64,000 bases of DNA, from assembly GCF_001039355.2 (NCBI RefSeq), contig NW_019775450.1:131649-195648 (forward strand), written 5' to 3'. This DNA comes from Lingula anatina. Taxonomy: Eukaryota; Brachiopoda; Lingulata; Lingulida; Lingulidae. The notes under the pieces were generated by a model. The model was not told where the DNA came from. It ran no database searches and worked only from the letters and a program-made list of their open reading frames with translations. The translations under genes were made by a program, and so were the position numbers. Shown one piece after another: positions 56,950 through 64,000 of this stretch (positions are counted from its first letter, which is position 1; each line of letters begins with the position of its first letter).

Positions 56950-58051
56950 TTTTTTTTTCAAAATTATATAAAAATAATAAGTCGTTAGAATTTAAACAGA
57001 AAATTGAAAGAACAATGAGAACTTTTACGAAGGATGACTATATTCTCGCCTCTTAATTTTTCAGCAATGTGCACCTGACCACTTTCTTCCAAAGCGTGCA
57101 CAAAGCCATTACGATGGAGAGGGCGGGAGTGAATGGAAATAAAGGTTGAATTTAAATAGACATAGACTTATTGCACCCTCTAACAGGGTGGTAGATTACA
57201 TAGGGAGCAATGAATAAGCCAGAGAACTAAATGACTGTCTATTTATCTAGAGACATCTGTGAATATCTGTTAAAAATCAATCTGTTGCCCTGGCAAAGGG
57301 TATACACTTATTGTAAGGAAAGTGTGTGTGCGCTTGTGTGTGTGAGCCTTTGTGTTTAAATAACATAACTAGATAATAACCTAAAACATTTTCTCGACCA
57401 ATTCTCTTCACTGCTTGCAACAAACCCTCCACTGTAGGATTTCCCTTCTCAGCCCACTGATCGAGAACTCCGCTGGCAAGTTCTTTATTTCCATACCGAC
57501 CATAGCGTGCATTAATGTCGTCAAGGCAACGGCTGCTTAACCCAAGGGCTCTTCCCATTTCACGCCACGAATCACCTAAAATATAAGGTAAGCATTTTTA
57601 TTGCACACTGTTGATACAGGTGAATGTGTTTGTTTCTCTTTCTGTCTAACGAGAACTTAATTTTCAAGATACAGGTAAATAAATAGCACCATACTTACCT
57701 AGTCCTTTTGATAACAAAATGCAGATATTCTTCAATTTGTCATTCTTTTCCGAAGGAGTTTTTTTCTCTCTTGTTTGAGAACATGATGGCTGAAAAACAG
57801 GGGGTTCTCCATGTGGCTTAAGACATTCAATCACGTGATCACCCGTGTTTTCAACAGAAGAGAGGATCTCAACTTTTTGTCCTTGACAAATTTGGTCGAC
57901 TGATTCCAACAATTGCTCTGTACTCTGAAATATGAAAGCAGATAAAACATAACTGTTATTTTTAGCCCTCGCATTAATTTGGTTTCAGGCAGACAGGCTC
58001 GCACGCTCTCACGCACACAAACACGCATACATGCACACGCTCTCTCTCTCC

Positions 58052-58114
<63 letters not shown>

Positions 58115-58115
58115 T

Positions 58116-58148
<33 letters not shown>

Positions 58149-58391
58149 CAGTGTATAGGAATGCAGTGAAAAGAATAGATATTTCTTTTTCACATAAACC
58201 CTGCTCCTAAAATTCTTCTAGTGTTACAGACTGATTTTCACTAAGATATTCAAAGATGTGTGTAGAGCCGCATTTTGCAACCGAACCCAAAATGCATTCG
58301 GTTGCAGAATGCGGCTCTACTGGTCTCTGGCTTATTCTCCACACAGTTGTTCACTGCTTAAGAGGAAAGTGCACATAATTGACCTGCAAAC

Positions 58392-58440
<49 letters not shown>

Positions 58441-59337
58441 TAAAGGGAGACGAAAATAAATACCGCAACAGGTGAACTATAAGAGCACATACAAGAACAA
58501 TACCAGCTGATCTACTTACCTCTTTATTGTATTTCCTCAGTCTTACTTCTAGATCCTTCACCTGTTCATTCCAAGCGGTTATGGAGTTTAATGCAGCCTG
58601 ATATTTATGTGATAGTTCACGACACTCTCTTTTTTTAACTGCAAGATCGTACATATCATTTCTGAGGCCCTCTTTTTCTTTTTCTAAACGATGAATCGTT
58701 TCTTGATTTTCTTGCATTTGCCGTTGAAGAAAGTCAATTCTGAGGGTCATATCTTGTATTTCTTTTGTTTTCGCTTCTACCTTTTCCTCCATTTCTGATA
58801 GTTGTTCGCGAATTTCTGCTTCATGCTTTTCTCTCTTATCTAGCTCTGCACTACTGTTTTTTACTTGATCTTCTAGACGACGGATAAGTTCTTCATTTTG
58901 ATTGTTTCTTTCGCTGATTTCTACAATTCTTGCAGCCTTCTTCTCAATTTCGTTCTTCAAAACGGAGTGTTTACCACTCATTTCATTCATTTTTGTCTTC
59001 ATTCCTTCTAGTTTAACAGCATATTTTGAAATAACGTCGTCTTTTGCTTTGTATTCTACCGCCCGTTTATTCCATTCTTCCAGACATTTAACGATCTTGT
59101 AAGATGTTTCGTCTTCTTTATGCTGGTATAACTGAATAATATAACCAGTTTCCATACGGTGTGACAACCTTTTAAATTGAGGAAGGGCAGCCAAACGAGA
59201 GCTTATCTTTGTATCCTTGTTCACAAACCAACACTCCAGCGCCCAGTGCAGGGAGTCGTCGGTGTATGGTCCTGTCATAACTTGTCTATTGCCTTCATTA
59301 CGTACGTCTAAGTCCTGCACGAGGGATATAATGAAAT
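55848..59337 (-). CDS. Copy A: coiled coil-death-acidic-coil gene, first exon not found
   Basis: Join on the minus strand: 59337-58520, 57924-57699, 57575-57381, 56764-56663, 56089-55848. All junctions keep frame, giving 526 residues without a first exon. The order is globule plus coiled coil, death domain, acidic stretch, short C-terminal coil and stop. The CARD exon of copy B survives only as a scar. The first-exon domain is missing: intron similarity to copy B ends near 59645, just where that exon should lie. The coding exons show no stops, so it may be expressed from another first exon or be a recent pseudogene. Confidence 0.6.
56282..56329. repeat. Poly(T) tract
   Basis: About 48 T residues in the last intron of copy A. 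Confidence 0.95.
56663..56764 (-). CDS. Copy A acidic exon
   Basis: Exon of 102 nt, acceptor ATCCTTCAG, donor GAAGGTACG, phase 1 at both ends. It reads EAESKDPCVVESAEIEGETV, then PKVSSEETGVKVVE. One codon shorter than the paralogues at 29245-29141 and 7001-6897. Confidence 0.68.
56917..56944. repeat. (TA)n microsatellite
   Basis: Short TA run in the intron between the CARD scar and the acidic exon of copy A. Confidence 0.9.
57050..57115 (-). pseudogene. Scar of the deleted CARD exon in copy A
   Basis: 'agcaatgtgcacctgaccac' and 'ccaaagcgtgcacaaagccat' match the last 20 codons of the copy B CARD exon. Then the sequence jumps directly to 'acgatggagagggcggga', which in copy B is intron upstream of that exon (38277). 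The acceptor and most of the domain are gone, and the old donor GTGAG reads GCGAG. Confidence 0.75.
57381..57575 (-). CDS. Copy A death domain, second exon
   Basis: Exon of 195 nt, acceptor ATTTTAG, donor TTAGGTTATT, phase 1 at both ends. It reads DSWREMGRALGLSSRCLDDI, ELASGVLDQWAEKGNPTVEG, LLQAVKRIGRENVL, a clear death domain (helices 2-6), about 70% identical to copy B. Confidence 0.86.
57699..57924 (-). CDS. Copy A exon leading into the death domain
   Basis: Exon of 226 nt, acceptor CATATTTCAG, donor CTAGGTAAGT, phase 0 start, phase 1 end. STEQLLESVDQICQGQKVEI, NTGDHVIECLKPHGEP, a polar linker and LKNICILLSKGLG (death-domain helix 1). Paralogous to 39079-38863. Confidence 0.8.
58032..58147. 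repeat. (CT)n-(CA)n compound microsatellite
   Basis: A long CT run passes into a CA run, in the intron between the coil and death-domain exons of copy A. Confidence 0.95.
58262..58320. other. Near-perfect 24-bp hairpin
   Basis: GTAGAGCCGCATTTTGCAAC plus CGAA, an 11-base loop, then the inverse with one T/C difference (a G-U pair if transcribed in one direction). It is absent from the matching copy B intron, so it is an insertion specific to copy A. It could be a tiny fold-back element or a small-RNA hairpin; it is short for a microRNA precursor. Confidence 0.7.
58393..58437. repeat. (GA)n microsatellite
   Basis: GA run about 80 bp inside the intron after the coil exon; as CT on the minus strand it prolongs an apparent reading frame past the true donor. 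Confidence 0.95.
58520..59337 (-). CDS. Copy A coiled-coil exon
   Basis: Exon of 818 nt, acceptor TAGAGGCAG, donor GAGGTAAGT; starts phase 1, ends phase 0. Globular start (VMTGPYTDDSLHWALECWFV, KISSRLAALPQFKRLSHRME), then a TSYKIVKCLEEWNKRAVEY segment that faintly resembles the end of a death domain, then about 180 residues of coiled coil (ISERNNQNEELIRRLEDQVK, EIREQLSEMEEKVEAKTKEI) ending VKDLEVRLRKYNKE. The reading frame stays open past the donor only because of the GA repeat; the same GAGGTAAGT donor in copy B fixes the exon end. Confidence 0.82.
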
Positions 59338-59892
59338 CTGCCTCTATAAAGAGATTAAACGCCTTGATAATTTTTGTAATTAATAAGTACAGAAGCGCAT
59401 TGATAAAATTCTCTAGGATAAAACCAAATTTTATTTTATAAGATATATATAAACACTCAAGAGCTAGCTGAATATCAAAGACACATTAAGCTGAATGAGA
59501 ATCCGGATCTACACGTCATTCAAGTCGCATCTAACAATGATATAAGTACGGTACTGATCCCAGTTACAATGATGCTTAATACAATTTACGATAATAGGGA
59601 ATGCACCATGATCAACATACAATGAATGTTGAAATGAAGAATTGCTATTAGAGCAAGTACTTACGAACTATTAATCTGGGTAGGTTTCAACATAATATGT
59701 TTAAATTAATATGGAAGATACAGGTGAAAAATATTTTGGCAATTTAACTTATGAAGGCAGACAATATGGGTTTCAAAGCGCACCATATATTGTTATGATG
59801 TTTTGTAACTAAGAGGAAGGTAAGGGAGACCGGGGCCCAGTTAGACACTTTTGGCCTTGTAGAGCCAACAATGAATGAGTTAGAGTAACAAA

Positions 59893-60036
59893 CCGGTGTC
59901 AAGCAACACAGAGTCCTATCATTCTAGGGTCCACGGACCCGGTGTTTTAAAACTGAGAGTCCGGCGGACTCCCTGTCTCGAAATAACGGGCCCCGGACTT
60001 TCTGTCATGGGGGACCTTCTGGTACCTGACACTGGT
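59893..60036. mobile_element. Short CCGGTGT-family MITE
   Basis: Left AAACCGGTGTCAAGCAACAC and right (inverted) AAACCAGTGTCAGGTACC. The interior is rich in GTCC/GGAC words ('gggtccacggaccc', 'gagtccggcggactcc'). Confidence 0.65.
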
Positions 60037-60660
60037 TTCAAAGTAAGTCCCATCAAGGAGTTATATATAACTCCTTGGTCCCATGAACTTAGCTACGTAT
60101 GCAACGTCATTTTTTTTTCAAATATATTACCAGATGGCTCACAATTAGAAAACAAATGAAATAGAGATCTGAAAGGCGGGGGGGGACACTGCCCAGTTGG
60201 CCCCAGGGTAAGGGCAAGTTGGCACACTATACGAAAAAGAAGTAAGTATACCACGTAGACGCCTTAATGTACATTTTTACACATTTTTGATTTATTAAAT
60301 TCATTTTTGAGAGTCTTTGATGAATAAATAGTTAAAATGAGGCAGATTTATTGAGGTTTCTGTACGTCACGTTGTATGTGTTGCAAAAACCAAAATATAT
60401 ATATTAATAAAACTTGTTTTGTTTTAATTAAGAATAAACTAATAATGGTATAAAGTAGGTTTTTAATGAATGAAAACGAATAATGTTTTTTCTTTATAAA
60501 AGAAATTTACATATTTAGTTTTTAACTGGTAATATTTATTTAAGAAGGCCCTCATACATGTATTAGCTTTTTTTGGTGCGATCTGCGCAGATTTCGTGCA
60601 TGAGTAGTTTTTTGCGATAGCGGCTTATGATAAAAATATAACTTGTAATTAAATATGTAA
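60037..60660. other. No gene; GC-rich patch then AT-rich DNA
   Basis: 60170-60230 holds 'gggggggacactgcccagttggcccc', which resembles 59829-59855 and, loosely, 63150-63165. No structure was resolved. Confidence 0.35.
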
Positions 60661-60664
60661 TTCA

Positions 60665-60667
<3 letters not shown>

Positions 60668-60698
<31 letters not shown>
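60668..60698. repeat. Poly(T) tract
   Basis: T run ending in gttgttgttg. Confidence 0.95.
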
Positions 60699-60699
<1 letters not shown>

Positions 60700-60710
60700 T
60701 TGTTGTTGAA

Positions 60711-60928
60711 GCGCTACGACATTGTCAACAATGTGTTACGTATCAGTGAACGCTTGGTCTTTTACGATGTAAAGTACCCACTTGCGACTTTGTTTACAAA
60801 TGGCGCAATGAAAGAGATTTTGCGAAGAAGGGATGGAAAAGAGCGTTTTAGTAAGGCTTGTATGGCAGTGACAAGATCTTATCCCACTGAAAATATTCAC
60901 AAGGGCTTGCAGTTAGACCACACAGTGT
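60711..60928 (+). CDS. Possible plus-strand exon, unassigned
   Basis: An open stretch between a pyrimidine-rich acceptor (T run then GTTGAAG) and a donor-like GTGTC|GTAAGG encodes RYDIVNNVLRISERLVFYDV, LATLFTNGAMKEILRRRDGK and FSKACMAVTRSYPTENIHKG. Composition is protein-like, but I recognise nothing and there is no partner exon in view. Confidence 0.25.
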
Positions 60929-60934
60929 CGTAAG

Positions 60935-61650
60935 GTGATTTGTCACATGGTCACGATGTGTGAAGCAAGACATTTTCTTCAGCATTGATTTCTGATCACT
61001 CAGGTTACCGTGATTGGCATGCTGAAAACATTTCTCTTCTTTCTTTTCACAGTAAGTTCAAATAATTAGACTCATTGCGTTTTGTTGTTGATTTAAGTAT
61101 GGTATTGAACAATATGACCAGTAAACATTGCGATTTTCAACTCTCCAGGAAAGATGCAATAGGCCTCTAGTGTGCACTCATCTTGCGTGAGCGGATATTT
61201 GGTGTTTCGTTGTCATCCTTGTAATGAATTTGTTAAAGTACAAATGGGCAAAACCTTAACAGAAATTATTCAGCCCATAATGTTTTAGTTGATTGTCTTG
61301 AGTCACAAAATTTAGTTAAAGTACGCAGTAATGAGGGGCAGGGAATCCTTTTATCTCAGGGATAATCATGGGCCGTGCGATCGCACCAGATGAGCTTACC
61401 TTTTTTCAAAAGTGCAAATACGGTACAATTTTAACTTGAGCCATACGGGCGCGTATAAATAGCAGACACTATTATTTCGTACTCAATATCTACGTAAATT
61501 ATGATGTCGCTCCAAGTGCGCTTAGCGATGCTGTGAAGGCTGAAATGTGACCCGTTTCACAAAAAATAATGAGCCCTGCAGTGTAATAATCACAAATAAT
61601 TTTAATTAAAATGTGTAAATTCATTAATGGATTTGCCAACTCACTTTAAA
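60935..61650. other. No recognisable feature
   Basis: Mixed-composition DNA without exon, RNA gene or repeat that I can support. Confidence 0.4.
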
Positions 61651-61863
61651 CTCCCTTTACACTGGACGGCGTCCTTTCTGCGTCCAGCAGTAGGCTACGG
61701 AACCATTTGAGAGTTAAAAAATTATAATACTTAACGTGCCGACAACTTTCCGATCATTGAGCATTCATTCTGACACAAAACCAATGCTCGTGTCTCCTTA
61801 TTAAGACCACAGCGATGCCAAATTTCATGGTCGCAGAAAGGACGCCGTCCAGTGTATAGGGGG
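61651..61863. mobile_element. MITE with TTTACACTGGACGGCGTCC ends, copy 1
   Basis: CTCCCTTTACACTGGACGGC plus GTCCTTTCTGCG at the left; the inverse GCAGAAAGGACGCCGTCCAG plus TGTATAGGGGG at the right. About 210 bp, no coding capacity. Confidence 0.8.
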
Positions 61864-61904
61864 TATAATAGTGATATTTAGTTGCTTGCTATATTTTAAG
61901 TAAG

Positions 61905-62670
61905 GGCCCCTTTACACTGGACGGCGTCTTTTCTGCGTCCCTTCTGCGTTCAAAAATGTGGTCAGGATGCTCAACGGTCGCCAAAACAATTAAATCGTGT
62001 CTCAGTGTAAAGCCCGCACCAAAATGAAGTAGCAAAACGAAGTAGCAAAGAAGCATTAACGCAGTAGTGGTGTGGAGCATATTTGCAGTAGAAATGCAGT
62101 ATAGCCTACTGCAATTCTATTCCAAAAAGTACATAGGTTTGTACAGAGAGGAGCATTAATGGCAGTAGATTAGCAGCATGATAGAAGTATGCTTCAAATA
62201 TACTAATTAGCTCCCAAATCGAAGCAGATTTGAGGCATGCTTGCAGTATGATTGCAGTAATCTACTGCGCTGGAATATCTACTGCGTTTTGTGCGGGAGA
62301 CGTCTGCGTCCCTTGTTCGTCCTTTGAACGACCGAATTTGGATTTTACCTGTAAAACTTCTGCAACCAAAGCGATGCCTGTGCCTCCTTTTTACGACCGC
62401 GCTGATGATTGTGCGTCCTCTCTGCGATCACGACGATGCTTGTGCGTCCTTTCTGCGTCCATTGAGCGACGATTCTCCATCGCGTTCTCTCTGCGATTGT
62501 TTTGAACATGCTCAAAACTTTGCGGCATCCATGGCGTCCTCGGCGATGCTTGAACGTTCTTTGTGCGACCTTGGCGATCACTGTGCGTTCTTTAAGCTTC
62601 CGACGGCGTCCTGACCAGTTTCATGATCGCACAAATGACGCAAAAAGGACGCCATCCAGTGTAAAAGGGG
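61905..62670. mobile_element. MITE with TTTACACTGGACGGCGTC ends, copy 2 (longer)
   Basis: Left GGCCCCTTTACACTGGACGG, right inverse GGACGCCATCCAGTGTAAAA plus GGGG. The right half (62280-62640) repeats 'tgcgtcc', 'ctgcgatc' and 'gcgacc' words, like subterminal transposase-binding repeats. Open frames here are made of those words. Only 41 bp separates it from copy 1. Confidence 0.78.
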
Positions 62671-63230
62671 TTTTAATATAGATATATGTAAGATGGACTT
62701 TTCTTAACTTAGGTCGCTGATTTGTTATTTTCAGGTAAAAAACTGCAATTATTTTGAAAAAAAATTGTTCAAAGCAAAGCCTTATTTTCTCAATAAATAT
62801 GAGAATTGCCAATCCATTCCATGCCGTGCAATTATTACGCACAGTACAATTATTAATGTTGAAAGATTTGCATTTGTATATTTCATTTCAAAGAGAAGGT
62901 CTAGATGGCCTTTATTTTCTTCATATATATCTAAAAACTAATAACAAAATATATAAAATAATAAGAACATTTCCTTTAATGCCTAAATTTTAAATAAATA
63001 TGTAAATCTATTATTTATATTTATTTGATTTCATGTTGTAAATATAATATGAAATCGAAATAAACTGATAACTAAAAGATGTCTTTACATGTAGCTGAAT
63101 ATTGTAACTTTTTTGCCACCTGGTTTCCAAAGAAACATGGCTACATCGGCCCGGGAGCAACTGGCCCATATGACCGTTATTTTCCCAATTATTAGACGTG
63201 GCCTCGTTTTCAAAATGTACCTACCGCTCT
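62671..63230. other. No recognisable feature
   Basis: AT-rich DNA without supportable genes. Confidence 0.4.
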
Positions 63231-63239
63231 AAAAAAGTT

Positions 63240-63267
63240 ATGGCGGGAGAAGGCGGCATGGAAAGGG
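63240..63267 (+). CDS. Possible short first exon of a plus-strand gene
   Basis: ATG GCG GGA GAA starts a GC-rich 28-nt coding stretch (MAGEGGMERG) ending at a strong donor, GGG|GTAAGA, in otherwise AT-rich DNA. This looks like a first coding exon of a gene continuing beyond 64000. The start context (gttATGG) has a favourable +4 G. No further exon is seen before the edge. Confidence 0.3.
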
Positions 63268-64000
63268 GTAAGAATAACACGTGTTAATACGATGACTTAA
63301 AGAGTTTTGCGTAAATAAACTAAGCAGAACGATACAGTATATGATTTACACCTACGGAATATCCATGTATTGATTTCACGGAGCATTATATAACTTCACT
63401 AGGTTGTGGTTTTACGAGATCTGTCTTGAGGTAGGGTTAAAATGTGGCGACCACGAGGAAGTAGAGCAGAGATTTCTTTACTTGGAAAATAGCTGAACTT
63501 ACGTTTTTTTAGCTACAGACTTGTTATTTCTTCACTTGATAAAGAAGAAATATTGATATAATATGTATGTACAATTGATATGTTGGATTTGAAAAGCTAA
63601 TAGCCGATGACAATTGCAAAGCAAAATTCGCCCGGAGAACGTACTGCGCAGCAAAGGCCACGTTTAAACAGGCTACATCATCAGAGATTTGCTTTGGGTA
63701 CAGGAAAATAACATTTGTTACCATGCCCGTTGATACACATGCCTTTTAGATGAAAGTGGCCAGGATTGATTGAGAATTGGACGAATGATGCCCCGACAGT
63801 TTCAAATTATTCATGTGGCCGATGTTAAACTTTGCCAGGTAGGGAAATATTTCTTAATTTATAATTTAGTGTATGTCACATGTCTGTTAATACATGTATA
63901 TAACTGATGTATGATAAGTTTTGTCAGCTGATGTTCTATTAACAAACTAAAAAGGCCAACATTATCACTTTTAGTTTGGAGTTCAATTTCTCAAAAAACC
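63268..64000. other. No recognisable feature
   Basis: AT-rich DNA to the window edge, possibly the first intron of the gene suggested at 63240. Confidence 0.35.

Noticed and set aside
58358-58519. C-terminal extension of the copy A coil frame ending in Ser-Leu repeats
   Set aside because: It lies beyond a strong donor shared with copy B and reads through intron and a GA microsatellite.
62230-62614. Cys/Arg-rich frames
   Set aside because: They come from the repeated 'tgcgtcc/ctgcgatc' words of a MITE.

Overview
This is eukaryotic, metazoan DNA: AT-rich (roughly a third GC), with GT..AG introns, CARD/death/ZU5 domains, a Harbinger transposon, Tc1 elements, an L2/CR1-like LINE, many fold-back MITEs and long microsatellites. 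There are no operons or prokaryotic signals. The mix suggests a marine invertebrate (mollusc, lingulid, hemichordate or amphioxus type); I cannot name the species. There is a 346-base assembly gap at 41042-41387 and one isolated N at 13746.

The main biology is a minus-strand array of related death-fold genes. Copy B is the fullest. Its exons can be chained on the minus strand from 44536 to 11055: a short N-terminal domain (44536-44281), a coiled-coil exon (43979-43267), two exons forming a death domain (39079-38863, 38742-38548), a CARD exon (38194-37919), a small acidic exon (29245-29141), then a ZU5 exon (19567-19123), three UPA exons (18890-18658, 18159-17941, 14703-14545), a linker exon (12141-11680) and a C-terminal CARD-like exon with stop (11399-11055). 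Every junction keeps frame except ZU5 to UPA. Copy A (59337-55848) has the coiled coil, death domain, acidic exon and a different C-terminal coil exon with a stop. Its CARD exon was removed by a deletion, and frame survives because the neighbouring introns are all phase 1. Further fragments lie at 1-123 (first exon of another copy), 1200-1700, 44690-44880, 47320-47381 and 6897-7001. The architecture suggests an adaptor or sensor of innate immunity or apoptosis; the ZU5-UPA-CARD end resembles the FIIND-CARD end of CARD8 and NLRP1.

Region by region: 0-2.6 kb, new copy start, decayed coil exon and two copies of a 5'-flank block; 3.4-3.8 kb, MITE; 4-7 kb, flank of a lost copy plus an orphan acidic exon; 7.16-10.54 kb, two inverted Tc1 copies around TA repeats; 11-19.6 kb, ZU5-UPA-CARD exons; 20.5-22 kb, inverted-repeat element with a tRNA-derived SINE; 22-24 kb, broken Harbinger transposase; 24.2-28.9 kb, nested tandem repeats; 29.2 kb, acidic exon; 29.4-31.3 kb, dispersed repeats and a MITE; 32-35.2 kb, broken LINE; 35.5-36 kb, possible transposase relic; 37-39.1 kb, CARD and death exons; 39.6-40.4 kb, long-TIR repeat; 41.0 kb, gap; 43-45.5 kb, copy B start; 46-50.5 kb, MITEs; 50.7-51.2 kb, LINE tail; 51.3-54.2 kb, large palindromic array; 55.8-59.3 kb, copy A; 59.9-62.7 kb, MITEs; 63.24 kb, possible first exon of a plus-strand gene.

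Most introns hold transposons, and exon-sized domains have been lost or added through them, so the window looks like a locus where a death-fold family is diversifying by exon shuffling.
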